A DNA stretch of 64,000 bases from Schistocephalus solidus (Eukaryota; Platyhelminthes; Cestoda; Diphyllobothriidea; Diphyllobothriidae). This document shows positions 10,946 through 21,830 of the stretch, in pieces. Below the pieces are notes generated by a model. The model was given only the letters and a program-made list of their open reading frames with translations, did not search any database and had not been told where the DNA came from. Location of the stretch: NCBI GenBank assembly GCA_017591395.1, contig WEDG01001294.1, positions 434,001 through 498,000 of the forward strand, given 5' to 3'. A program made the position numbers and the translations under genes. The stretch's first letter is position 1. Each line of letters starts with the position of its first letter.

Positions 10946-11547
10946 GCGCCCACGCCTTGGCAACGACTGCTTATCCTTGCGACATTGTTAATCTCACTTT
11001 TCGCTAAATAGTAGCAAGTCTACCCCAATAAGATCGCCAGACCTCACTAATATAAAACACTTCTTCGATACACGTTTATTTTGGATTATATTTAAATAAG
11101 ACTTTACCTTCTCTGTAGTTCTACCCGAGACGTCAGGGATTCTTGAAGGATTTGCATTACCAAAATTCTATCCTGCCGAGTCCTTGCGGATATCATAGAG
11201 TACCGGCTGTAACTAGCCAGATGCACACAAAGATCGTGCCCTCTCACTGACGCAGTCTCGTGTGCTAAGAGAGGTTAGGTAGATTCTATTTGTCTCAAGT
11301 TTAGTTAGTCCATCAGGAAATTTTCCACGAACATACTATATGCTAGCAGGAACTCTGAAGCTCGATTGAACACTTAGAAAGATGGCTCTGCCTCTTGAAT
11401 TCCTATGCGACGGACAGGCAGCAAATTCAGCAATTTTTGAGGCCATAGACGAGTTTAGGTTAGTTTTATCGCACAGTGCTAAATGACATCTTAAATTAGA
11501 TTAAACTCTATTTTCTCTCTCTTTATCTTGCAGGTTTTCCTCATAAG

Positions 11548-11643
11548 ATGGCGCAACTCCCAAGAAAGCACATTTTTGTGTCGCACTATGCTGTGCAGGG
11601 TAGTGAAGGTGCAGCGAACTTGTTGACTGACACGCGAATTTAA
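11548..11643 (+). other. Conserved 31-codon frame, module B copy 2
   Basis: This is the counterpart of 4177-4272: the same length, the same MAQLPRKHIFVSHYA start and the same TDTRI end and TAA stop. A pyrimidine-rich tract and CAG (11531-11533) lie just upstream as in copy 1. Differences between the copies fall mostly at third positions or in synonymous Leu codons. The peptide is not recognised. Confidence 0.35.
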
Positions 11644-12276
11644 ATTACTTTTTGGTTAGAGTTTTGCTGAAGTTTTCTATTGAGATATGGTGCAAGAGCA
11701 TATTATTAGGCCATCTTAAAGATGTGAAAATCTAAATAAGTGGGTTTGTGAACAATGGACGGAGTTGAGAGCAGTGCTGTAATTGAGGGTAAGAAATCCT
11801 TTTTAAAACATGAATGCGTGGCAGTCCATTAGCTAGAGAGAACTAAATGCATTTCTGTCTGTGTTGGATGCATCTCACTTAGCCAAAAAAGCTTGTTGTT
11901 TACAAAACAACCAAAGCTTTTTCATTAGCTAGATTTCTGAGCCAAATTAGGGACGGTTGTGCCAAATAGGTGACCGAGAAAGGACTTTCACGAATGAGCT
12001 TAACTTGAAAAATAATGTTTGTATTGCTGGCAAGCAAAAGTTGCAATTTTTAATTGCCACTTTTTCTTTATAGTTAATGTCTTGAACCACAGAGTTTTGT
12101 GCGGGTGTTTTATCGCTTAATTTTGACGCCTTATTTAGAATTCGTCCTCGTTTCACGTTGACGAACTTGTCTGCGACATTCATTTTAATATGAGCATTCT
12201 GCTGGATGACTAGTCTAACTGTATTGTGATGAAAAGGATTATATTTAGACCACGGAATGCTTGATTTCAAATTTTT

Positions 12277-12428
12277 AATTTGTCAACAACACACTCATAG
12301 TTAAATGTAGGCACTGCCTTCCAGCTGCATCGCTGAAACATGTTTTGATCCCAAAACCTTCGACCTCACACCTTTTGTTATCAAATACACGCCAGTTTTG
12401 AAATCGACTTCACGTAGATTGCTTACAT
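12277..12428. repeat. 152-bp island identical to 4930-5081
   Basis: This is a perfect copy of 4930-5081 within a pair of modules that otherwise differ at many positions. It is followed by AATAAA at 12460-12465. Confidence 0.8.
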
Positions 12429-13029
12429 GTGTGTACTGTTAATATTTTGTAAATTTGTAAATAAATGCTTAATCAGCCTTTTAAAATTCAAGTGAAATTA
12501 TCTGGCCTTCCAGGTAAATATTTTCGGAACAAGACAAAGTGTAAAGTTTTCAAAGATTAGGCTTTTCTTGTCATACTCATTAAAAAACTGACTTATCTGG
12601 TTCTCTTTACTATTCAAATTGCGCAAACACTCTAGGTCAATGTATGTGGTTAAACCAGCAGCTCTCACGTTTCCCTCCACACTGCATGAGGTTTAAATCG
12701 GCAAAGGCCGAAGAAAAAACCTCTAAAATAGACTTTTAACACATTTAACGTATTGCCAACCATGTTCGTGGGACCATTTAGCAAACCTGGATTACCAATC
12801 TCTCGTTAAAAGCCTGGTCTTACTCTTTGATGCTTTCATATAAAAGTAAGTAAGAACATTGGAATAAAATTTGCTTTAGCTGGTTTAGTGATTTTTAATG
12901 TTTTTTTATGTTCCCATGCAAACAGAAGTGATGGTTTTTTTGACAGTGAAAGAGAAAGTTGAGAAAGTATTGATTGGAATAGATAATTACAAGGGTATTA
13001 CTACGAAGTCGTAAATTCTACTCAATTCC

Positions 13030-13510
13030 CCGTGTGTTCCTATGCTTTAATGTCTCTTGAGCATTTTTTGAACCCATGGACTGATTGCTTTAAATTGCAC
13101 AAAAAGCTAGCGAAACTTCTACCAGATGAAATGCAGGCTCAAAAACAGTAAACAACTGGAGCTGACCCTAGACCGTGCAAAGGGTATTTTAACATATATT
13201 TCACCTCTTCTTTGTAAAATGTATTAATCTAGCCTTCCAGTCCTATCACAGACTAAAAATATGCATTAACTGTGTTTGTATGCTAAAATGTCATTGAGGC
13301 ATTTTATGTACCCGTGGACAGATTGCTTTAAATTGCGCCAAAACTAACGGAAATGCTGCCAGATTAAATGCAGGCTCAAAAACCGTAGTCAACTGGAGCT
13401 GACCCTTGACTGTGGATAGGATATTTTATCATATATTTCTCTCTACTTTGTAAAATGTATTTATCTAGCCTACAACTCCTATCCCAGAGTAAAAATATTC
13501 ATTAAATATG
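13030..13510 (+). repeat. Tandem duplication of a ~240-bp unit inside module B copy 2
   Basis: The block starting TGTGTTCCTATGCTTTAATG at about 13034 is followed by a second version starting TGTGTTTGTATGCTAAAATG at about 13279. Both continue through an 'AAATTGC' region, 'CAGGCTCAAAAAC', 'GGAGCTGACCC' and 'TATTTTA.CATATATTTC'. Module B copy 1 has this unit once (about 5675-5910). The first unit is the more diverged of the two, so the duplication is not very recent or the units evolved unequally. Confidence 0.8.
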
Positions 13511-13889
13511 CTGCCTAGCTCAACCTGAAGAAATGCTAGGGAATGATTACGGTGAGGGAGCATATTAATTTTAAACCAATTGTCATGCTCAACATAGCAT
13601 GAGCACATATGGATTTAGTTTCCAAATTTGTAAAAATACGCAGTCGAAACTGAAAGTCGATAAAAAATGGAATAAAGAATGTAAATTGTAATCGAAATTG
13701 AAACTAGGTTTATGAAATAACCGTCAAATATTTATTTACAAGAATGATCGAAACAAACATGTTCAATGGAAACTGATGCAGAAAATATATCATAGAGAAG
13801 TATATAATGACAGATGACATCTTTTAAATCGGCATTTCTTAGCTAAACTTTGCTAAATCCAAAATGCAGTGCCACCGACTGAAATAGAG

Positions 13890-15385
13890 TTTTAGCTCAG
13901 GATAGCAACGCTTGAAATCGCCGGTTCGTATTTATTGCACACCTGAGGTTTCGACTAACACAGACTGTTCATCAATGGCCAAATGTTAAAGGAGCAAAAT
14001 CGCATGGTAATGCAAATGGCTGATGATTATTTTCCGTTTTCGCTACCTTCGCATTTTGTCGAATACTTAGTGGATTTGACAGCTGGTCCTGTTACCATGC
14101 TACACGTGTATGGAAATTGCTTGGGACTCTACGGGATACGTTACTCTTCGTAGCATCTCGGGTCGACGCCCATCTGTTAGCCTAGGCTTCTGGCCGCGTC
14201 TGGTCGGTATGCTTAATTTCTGATAGTATGGTTTTTTATCTTTGTGCATTTGTTGCCGACAACCAATTATACCTGGCTTCGTCTGTGGCCACTTCTACCA
14301 AGATGAAAACTCATGTTCTGCGCAAAATTAATCCCGAATTCATGAAATTAACTTCTGCAAAATTACGGTTCCCATTATCATCATCAGGTCTATACACTAT
14401 TATAAGAAGGGGTAGAATAATAAATGTTTAAACAGTTCATAAATGGTAATTGTAGGGGGGGAATGTTTAAGGCGTTCAGTTAAGTTTCATCAGGGGCAAT
14501 GTGGGTGTATTCAGCATGTTACATAATACAATGCATCGGCATATGCGTGTTGAAAGCATGAAAATAAATCAGGACAGGAGATTTTGTTGGTAATGGGCAA
14601 CGAGTGCATTGCAAAAAATCGAGATCTGTTTATCCGATACGCATTTGGATGGCTGCTCTACAGAACTAAATTCGCGCTTGAAATGAACTTGAATGGCGGT
14701 TTTTTTTGAAACGCTCCCCCTCAATTAGTGAAGTGTTGTCAGAAAATGCACTTCCCTATGATGATTGGAAATAGGTTAATAGTAGGGTGAGGTCAATTCG
14801 GAATATTGTGCTGATTGAGCACGGTAATGTCTGACAATTGCTTGTTCAGTTCACGTGGGGGCTACTTTTTTAAAACGTCTAAGCACTGCCAGTGTATGTA
14901 GAGCGCTTAATTTATCAGGTTTAATTCTACTTTGTACGAAAAGACAGAAGACACCATAATATGGGTATGTGGCTACGAAACTCTTGCAAACATTCAAGTT
15001 GTCAATTTTTTCAAACGTACGCTTTTGATGACTCATCATCTGGCCTCGACAGTAATAGAAGAAAGGATTCAGTGCAAATGTTTAAAGACCCGATGAAGAT
15101 AACGTGTTTGCAGTAGGGTTGAGGGCGCTCCGTCTATGTCTCTCAGGGTCTTAGGGTGGGATTCGTGGGGGAGAGGGGGGGAGAAAAGGGAGAAGAAGTA
15201 ATATTCTGACAGTTCACTACCTCGTACTTGGCCCACTGTCTGACCGAAAAACTGAGAGGCAGACAGCGATGGCTGCTTACTAGTGGGGATTTATGACACT
15301 CACGCATGTATGATTTGAGCCACCTTCCCTCTTTGGGTGAAATCCTGATATTTTTCTGTGTGGGAGTCCATGTCGCGTAGATGGC
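13890..15385. repeat. Module A, copy 2
   Basis: This is the second copy of the sequence at 1-1690, in the same orientation. It lacks about 243 bases found at 375-618 in copy 1 and has about 35 extra bases near 14715-14750. Its right end joins a 3' fragment of the RTE-like retrotransposon at about 15380. No coding frame is conserved between the copies. Confidence 0.85.
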
Positions 15386-16810
15386 AGTCTTCAGACTCCC
15401 CCACCCTCACTCCTGGCATCAATTCCATTACTCCCACAATCAGAGAGACCACATCCCAAAACTCATCGGCTGTTACCTCCACGACAGCAACCACCACCGC
15501 CTTCGGCTTCATTACAATCACTACCACCGTCAGCGATGGGGAATCTCTCCTAAGCTATCCTTAATGTGACCGCACATTCACCTCACGCATCGGCCTGGTC
15601 GTTCACTGGCGAATCCATCGTTTGGAGACATGTGAACCAGTGCCTGCAGCACCAACGCACAGCAGAGATCGTCGCCTCCACCACTGCTACCTCCACTACC
15701 ACGAATGACATTCGCCCAGCCTCTACCGATTTCCCCTGCCCCTACTGCGCCCACAGCTTCAATTCACGCATCAGCTTGGTCGGACACCTGCGAATCCATC
15801 GCACGGAGGCTGGTGAACCAGTGCCTGGGACTCCGACATACAGTCGACGTGCCCGCCTCCACTGCCTTCACTGCTCCCGCACATTAACACACTGCATGGG
15901 CCTATTAGGACACATGCGCCTCCACGACAACCTGCGGTAAACCCCCGGAGGCTAAGCCACATCAGCGCACACCATCTACACTAATACATAGACAACACCC
16001 TAACAATCATCATAATATACCTGATAAAATCACGACTTCCTAGAAGTTGTGGCTTGGAATGCTGCCAATCTGACGCTTACACCAGACCACGCCGTCAGCC
16101 CACTGTATGTGTTATGTGTGTCGACTGGCTAATCAGTGGACTGGGAGTCAGATAGTTATGGCTTCTCCATATCCCCTGAGTAAGTCCATCCTGGTGTGTG
16201 CGTTATGGGGGCCAGGTCGTGCTGTTGCGCGCGAAGACGGATACGCCGACCGGTCAGACAATGCGCCCACTTCCGCACCAGACAACTGACCGGCTTGGAC
16301 AGTGGTTTGACTGTCGGTGTGGGGGAGAATGTGAGGTCGACAGCTCAGCGCATGTTCCTCACTATAAACAATCTGACGCGCTTGAAACTATCACGGTGCG
16401 CTAAAAGCCGTGGCTTGGAAAGTTGCCAACTGACGGGATAACTCGGACCGCGTGTTCAGCCCAAAGTGTGTTTTGTGTGGAGTGGCTGTCTGGCGGATTG
16501 AGAGTCAGGCTGCAATGATTCCTTCTTAATTTGGCCTTTATGGCACTCCCACTCCGTGGGATCAGAGTCAGGTGTGGTAGTACACCCAGGGGTGGCTCCG
16601 ACCGCGCCAGCCACCTGTATCCTCTCCCGCCTCCAGTCTTCTTGACTCTGTCGTGACACGGGTTTCAGGTGGGGAGGTGGAGAGTCCGCGGTAGCTGCAG
16701 CGCAAGGCTACTATAACTTAAAACTAATTCATGCGCAAGACACCGTCCCTGCACCACCCTTCCGGGGAGCATACTGTGGATATCGTCAATATCGACGGTC
16801 AAACTATCGG
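15375..16810 (+). mobile_element. RTE-like retrotransposon, 5'-truncated 3' fragment 1
   Basis: This holds the C-terminal coding end and 3' untranslated region of the zinc-finger retrotransposon also present at 34015-35650 and 38092-43055. It starts with SDSPTLTPGINSITPTI and a Thr-rich linker, then fingers (15730-15937, stop at 15938). A long 3' region follows that is shared with the other copies, ending in the block with CCGTCCCTGCACCACCCTTC (about 16745) and a CGACGGTCAAACTAT terminus. 5' truncation at insertion is the normal outcome for this class of retrotransposon. Confidence 0.88.
15566..15940 (+). pseudogene. C2H2 zinc-finger C-terminus of RTE-like polyprotein
   Basis: This 124-codon frame has two complete C2H2 fingers of the C-x2-C-x12-H-x3-H type: Cys58/Cys61/His74/His78 and Cys100/Cys103/His116/His120, separated by a 21-residue linker. 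The intact element appears to have more fingers; here one is read out of frame (15560-15640) and another is lost to a deletion around 15690. The ATG is internal, since the native protein is a long polyprotein. A nucleic-acid-binding role in the retroelement particle is inferred from the fold only. Confidence 0.8.
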
Positions 16811-18321
16811 CATGGTTTCGTCTCATTCATGTATCATCGAAGACGTGTAAGCGGCTGTGACAGCCAGTTCAAATTTGTGTGCCGTACTTGGTAGCCTGCT
16901 TCGTCAATACCGTAAGTGTAATCGAAATCAGCCAAGTGTTTTGAACTAGTGTGCATGAGAGATTATGCGGTGCAAACCCAAAAGGAGGCAAATTGGCAAA
17001 TGGTCTCCTCAACTCCCAAATACACATTGTCATTGATAAGTTAGCTTTCAGCTTCTCTTCTTAGTCCAAGAAGGAGTCTGACCAACCGAGCTAAGTCAAT
17101 AACTGGTCGGTTAGCCTCATCGGTCCAACGTAATCCACGCATTAGTGATTTCCGTGATTATGGTCTATGTCGTGAGTAAACGATGAAAACAAAAGGGGTC
17201 AGCTATCGGTTGAGGTCGTAAACGACAACAGTTATGACAGCGATCCCACCGATTGAAGTTAGCCTGCGGCTGTATTAACCAGTGGCAAAACTGCTCGTCT
17301 ATGTCCCCTCCTCGACCCTAAACCTAGCCTCTTCTAGCTGGCGATCAAGGGATTTAAAAGGGTCATTAAACCAGTTTAATCAAACATACATGAAGCCAAC
17401 TTTCATGTTTTACTACTCGCACCTTTGTTAAAGCGTTTTCCTAGTAAGATTTAACTCGAGAACTCTACAGAAAGTAAACTTTTGGAGGTCACGATTCATC
17501 TCGGCATTTCAATATCGAGGAGGCCAGCCTCACCCTCTCACTGGCCTAGGGATATTTAATAGGGATAAAAACCGTCCCATGGCGACTAAAACCCGAGGCC
17601 CATTATAAAGGTTTAAGTGTGGATTTATAGTATTTTTTTATTTGCCTTATTACAGGTGAATCACGATCACCACGCCCATGGCTGATAAGCCCATCCAATG
17701 CCAAAAACGTATTTCTGTCGATGTCAATGTTACTGCTGCTGATGTATGATGGATATTGATTACGTGGAGCGAAGAGGGTCACGTCACAGAGGGGCAGTCA
17801 TGGTGGAGAGCACAGCCTTGTCAGTCCACTAACTGCATCTAAAAGATGCTAGGAAAACTCAGAAAACTCTTCCAGTCAAAAAGAAGCAGTAAAAATTGAA
17901 ACTCTCTGTCAAAAACCCCACCGACCGAATTACTTTTAATTTTAGCAGATTTTTCCTTCATTCGTGTGAAGGGTTGTTTTAGCCAACCTGTATTTAATCC
18001 AATAGTTTTTTAACAATTAGATACCCCCTAAAAGGTTATCAGCTTGAGTGCTTACGAGAATCGCAGCTAAATTCTCGGGTGCACGATCTGAACAGAGCAA
18101 ATCTGCTAAGAACTCTGACCCAGTTCTCACTTAACCGTCCCTTTGGATAAATCTCAAAACTGCCAACGCTCTTCAGCTTGCGGCTGGCATGCTTAGCTAG
18201 AACGTTTATGTGCGGGCTTCTTTTTGTAAAGTAAGGAAATGCCATCCTTTTTCATTGGCACCTGGTCATCTACATAGTAATAAAGTTACTCATTGTTTCC
18301 CAAAGAACTTCTTTACTTCGA
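16811..18321. other. No gene seen; possible decayed PLE tail near 17500-17620
   Basis: This is mostly unmatched sequence. Near 17570-17620 one frame gives PEAHYKGL, recalling the DAHYIGLRARL end of family-2 Penelope-like elements, but the rest is too decayed to call. A 68-codon minus-strand frame at 18039-18245 has no recognised features. Confidence 0.45.
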
Positions 18322-18322
18322 A

Positions 18323-18356
<34 letters not shown>
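18322..18356. repeat. (AT)n microsatellite
   Basis: This is an AT dinucleotide run with one GT interruption. It sits immediately left of a minus-strand SINE copy. Confidence 0.95.
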
Positions 18357-18371
18357 GCAGAATAACATGAC

Positions 18372-18575
18372 CGACAAAGACAAGGGAGAATGGAATGGCC
18401 ATTTCTGGTTTATTAGCCGTCATCAGCAACCATACCCAAACCCAGGCGCTGCGGCGCTCGAGCCTCGAACTCGCGACCTTGATGGGCAGAAGTCCAACGC
18501 TCTACCCACTGTGCCACGAGCTCGTTGTCTTGCCGGTTTCGATCGGGAATATTGACAATGGTAATGGGGCGCTTA
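18372..18575 (-). mobile_element. tRNA-derived SINE, minus-strand copy
   Basis: Read on the minus strand, the head GAGCTCGTGGCACAGTGGGT (about 18524-18505) includes an A-box-like TGGCACAGTGG, followed by a B-box-like GAGTTCGAGGC and then the tail GGTTGCTGATGACGGCTAATAA. The tail is shared with the plus-strand SINE copies next door and at 31.3 kb. The upstream part (CCCGATCGAAACCGGCAAGACAAC) also matches the sequence preceding the plus-strand copies. RNA polymerase III transcription from internal A and B boxes is the known mode for such elements. Confidence 0.8.
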
Positions 18576-18577
18576 CC

Positions 18578-18900
18578 GACATGTTTGTTCCTTTAGGAGA
18601 TCGGTGAGCAACAAACTATCATCATATACCCGATTGCAACTGACGAAGCAACGAGCCCGTGGCTCAATGGTAGAGCGTTCGACTCAATTACCAAAGGTCG
18701 CGGGTTCGAATCCCAGGTGTGCCACACTTGGGATTGTGTATGACTGGCTGATAACGGCTAATAAGCCAGAAATGGCCATTCAGGTCTCCCTTGTCTTTGT
18801 CGGTTCCACTTTAACAGCATATGCTACATGTCGCTATGCGACCGCCTGAGAGGGCTCTAGTCTGAGCTCCAGGGCACAACGGAACATACATGTTCCTTAA
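18578..18900 (+). mobile_element. tRNA-derived SINE, tandem unit 1
   Basis: The tRNA-like head starts at 18653 with GAGCCCGTGGCTCAATGG. The A box is TGGCTCAATGG (18660-18670) and the B box is a perfect GGTTCGAATCC (18703-18713). After it comes a tRNA-unrelated body (ACTTGGGATTG..., GCTAATAAGCCAGAAATGGCC) and a tail (CATGTCGCTATGCGACCGCC ... ACATACATGTTCCTTAAGCA). The head does not fold as a full tRNA, because the acceptor ends do not pair, so this is a SINE rather than a tRNA gene. It is followed directly by a second unit with a 305-base period. Confidence 0.85.
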
Positions 18901-19245
18901 GCAGATCGGTGAGCTACAAACTATCATCATATACCCGATCGCAACCGGCAAAGCAACGAGCCCGTGGCTCAATGGTAGAGGGTTCGACTCAATTACCAAA
19001 GGTTGTGGGTTCGAATCCCAGGTGTGCCACACTTGGGATTGGGTATGATTGGCTGATGACAGCTAATAAGCCAGAAATGGCCATTCCGGTCTCCCTTGTC
19101 TTTGTAAATTCCAAATTATCAACATATGTTACATGTCGCTATGCGACTGCCTGCGAGGGCTCTAGTCTGAGCTCCAGGGCACAACGGAAAATACATGTTC
19201 CTTAAGCAGATCGGTGAGCAACAAAAAATCATATATATGTATATA
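18901..19245 (+). mobile_element. tRNA-derived SINE, tandem unit 2
   Basis: The head is at 18958, the A box TGGCTCAATGG at 18965-18975 and the B box GGTTCGAATCC at 19008-19018. The body and tail are the same as unit 1. The unit ends in GATCGGTGAGCAACAAAAAATC and an AT-rich microsatellite. Head-to-tail spacing of exactly 305 bases from unit 1 (18653 to 18958) suggests duplication as a tandem unit rather than two independent insertions. Confidence 0.85.
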
Positions 19246-19259
19246 TTACGGTCTTTACC

Positions 19260-19595
19260 ACCGAGCATCGATTGGGCAAATTCTCGACGCCATTTCCCCA
19301 TGTGGTCGTTCACTGAAGGGTAAGATAAATGTGTCGAGAATCAGCTAAAAACGTGAGAGTGCAGAACAAAAGCGATAAGTAAGATGTAACCGTTATCCAT
19401 TTTATCTGTGCTCTTACGATTTAAGCTGTTTCTTGGCGTATTTAAGTTATTCTGCGTCTGACGATGACATGGTGAACCATCGTCTGATATTTATAAAATA
19501 TATTCTCATTCCTAAAGAACGTATTCCAAATTAAATTATATTTTCAGCATGCCTGCCTTTCAAGACATTGAAATATGTACAATATTGAATACATG

Positions 19596-19627
<32 letters not shown>

Positions 19628-20430
19628 AATATATATATGTATATATATATATATATTAAATGTAATATTATATGTAATAAATTACACCAAAAACTTCATG
19701 TTAATATTTTCCGTCACATAGAAGCATCAGCAACCACTGCAGGCGGATCACCGATGGTAACATTTTAGCTAATTCCACTACAGTCTATAATGCAGAATCA
19801 AGAATATCTACTGTCTTCTTTGAACAAAATGTTTAAAACCTTTTATGAAGGTTTATTGCAATTTTATGTCGATATGGAAAAGGTCAAGGTTTTATAACAA
19901 ATGTATTGAAGACAGGGCCCTTTTGACGAAAACAAATTATCGATTTATTTTCGATCAAATGTTCTTTGTATTTTTTTACTATAAAAATCGAGGAAAATCT
20001 TAAACTTCAAATCAAAATGACGTTACTATCCGAAATAATCAAGAACAGTATGAGTCGTCAAATATATTTCCAAAAACCAATGTGCTGCTAAAATGCTCCA
20101 AAAAGCAGCAGAATCAACGGCCACTTCAAAGTAGATTTTAGAAGATTTGAATAATTTTGTTTACCCACTTATAAAAACTAGGCGGCATCGGTGTGATTCG
20201 AAATCAAACCAGCAAGGGGAAGTTTTCAGTATAGCCAAGACTCAAGGCAATACAGACTTCTTTTTAATGTAATCGGTCAATAAATTAGCATTTATTTTAA
20301 TATGCAAAGGAATATATTTACAAAAACTTGAATGCAATTTGTAGTTACTAAACAGGCTTAATCGATGATATGCAAACTGACCGGACTCCTAAGCTGATTC
20401 TGTCTCAAAAAGATACTTTCGCTCAACGAA
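19260..20430. other. No gene seen; AT-rich with (AT)n at 19591-19656
   Basis: An interrupted AT dinucleotide array occupies about 19591-19656, and the rest is AT-rich unique sequence. I saw no open frame or element motif until the decayed Penelope-like element that begins near 20440. Confidence 0.6.
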
Positions 20431-20439
20431 TGGTGACAG

Positions 20440-21690
20440 ACGAATACAGCTGATATAGCACTGATCAGGTGCTATGGTCACCCAAAATCCAAAACTGAAC
20501 CTGCTCCTGCTTTCCTTCGATGTTATCACACTATTCTCGTCCATTTCAAGAAACTGACTGCGCGATGGGCTACGCAAACGACTCAAAGAAAAGTACCACG
20601 AAACGAGAGAACTCCTAAACATCGGGCCGCTAATGCAATTCCTCCTTTTCTGCCAACGAAAACTGTTCAACTTCAATGGTGACACATATTAGTAAATAAA
20701 AGGAACACCCATGGACCCCAATATCCAGCATAATTGCGGAATTGTTCCTGAGGGAGCTGGAAAATTTCGCTTTTTAACACTACGAACTTGTGTTTTGGCG
20801 CTGATGTGTGGACTTCACATTCGACATTATTGAGAGGCACAGGTTGTCAGTTTCCATGACCTGCTTAACGACGCCTTCCCCGAAATTCCATCTACAAGTG
20901 AAGAGGAAACCGGTATATTACCCCATCCTTAACGTAGTCCTTAAACCCACAGTACATATATAGGTGACTAACACCACCCAAACCCTTAGCTATCTCAAAA
21001 CATTTTCCATGGTGCTCGAACGTGACTGTGTTAGGGCACTCTTTGAATGTGTAAATAAGCACTGTAGCGAACCCGGGGAAAAATAAAAAGCACTATGGCA
21101 CCCCAGGGGTCAATTGGGAAAGAATTGATATCCGAAGAATTGCATAAGCCACTGCATAACGCATGCACCCACGACGTACAAACGGAAGAGAGATCAACAA
21201 TTTTTCGCTACCTACACAATGTGTCCGAGGCAACAAAACGTAACTTGGCAGAGTTAGGCGTGGGCATTGCTTATCGATCGGCAGGTACCATGCATGCTTG
21301 AATCATGAAGATGAAGGACCGGCTAGACGCAGGCAAGCACGCGGGCATTGTGTATTAAATTCCGTGCCAGAAGTCTCCTTGCCAAACAGGACAAAACATC
21401 AGCTTGTGAATACTCGAGCACAAAATTGCTGGTTGGAGAGGTAACGCACTGTCTTGTGTCTCCACCCATAAACTGGAGGCACGCCATGATTTGGACGTCG
21501 TTAGCACACAGATACTGCTGCGGAGTGGCATTAGAACAGAACGGAAACTGCTGGAGGCAAGGGTATCAGAATATAACTCCAGTAATATGCACGTTGACTT
21601 CCCCTGGTATTATCGCGCGCTACGCCCACACAGTCAGTTGGCATGGCTCACATCGCCGCCACCACGCCGTCGGACTCCAATGAGTCAGTC
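20440..21690 (+). mobile_element. Highly decayed Penelope-like element (distinct lineage near family 2)
   Basis: In changing frames on the plus strand the blocks of a family-2-like element appear in the right order: LLSFDVITLFSSIS (RT motif A, about 20500), FNGDTY then IKGTPM (motif B entry, about 20665-20715), HDLLNDAFPEIPS (about 20860), NVSEATKRNLAELGVGIA (about 21220-21275, the block before the nuclease), IVY-IPCQ (GIY-YIG start, about 21340) and ERKLLEAR (about 21540). Stops and shifts are frequent and motif C is not readable. The peptides differ from both family-2 copies here, so this looks like an older or separate lineage. Confidence 0.75.
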
Positions 21691-21792
21691 AATGCTAATC
21701 AGACCCAGTCACGGACTTACACCGATCTCTTCTCCTCCACTTCGATGGTATCATTGCATAAATGTCCATACTTTGTTGCAATTTAACAGGCT

Positions 21793-21822
21793 CTGATGAT
21801 GAACTCCTGTTTGAGTTTGAGA
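21793..21822 (+). ncRNA. Hammerhead-like core remnant downstream of decayed PLE
   Basis: CTGATGA (21793-21799) is followed by a hairpin with an AACTC/GAGTT stem (21802-21806 with 21813-21817) and then GAGA (21819-21822), resembling the CUGANGA - stem II - GAAA order of a hammerhead ribozyme. It lies about 100 bases after the PLE coding remnant, a similar position to that in the family-2 copies. The GAAA is GAGA and no clear stem III or cleavage site follows, so at best it is a relic. Confidence 0.35.
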
Positions 21823-21830
21823 GCTCAGAC

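Larger units (their letters stand above)
11010..13640. repeat. Module B, copy 2
   Basis: This is the second copy of the module described at 3630-6035, in the same orientation. It differs from copy 1 by scattered substitutions, short indels and an extra tandem repeat of about 240 bases at 13030-13510. It is followed, after about 250 bases of unmatched sequence, by module A copy 2, whereas in the first locus A comes before B. The larger repeat may therefore be B-A, with its left part lying outside the window for the first A copy. No intact gene is seen. A 107-codon minus-strand frame (12270-11947) and a 60-codon one (12680-12498) are only partly matched in copy 1. Confidence 0.85.

Noticed and set aside
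15566..15940. Stand-alone zinc-finger transcription factor gene
   Set aside because: The fingers, linkers and 3' region match the C-terminal end of the retrotransposon at 38092-43055, so it is a truncated copy of that element.
17500..17620. PLE C-terminal fragment (PEAHYKGL)
   Set aside because: Only about eight residues match the family-2 end and upstream sequence does not support it.
18653..18725. Possible tRNA gene with good A and B boxes
   Set aside because: The acceptor ends do not pair and the same unit, with a long tRNA-unrelated tail, is repeated at 18958; it is a SINE head.
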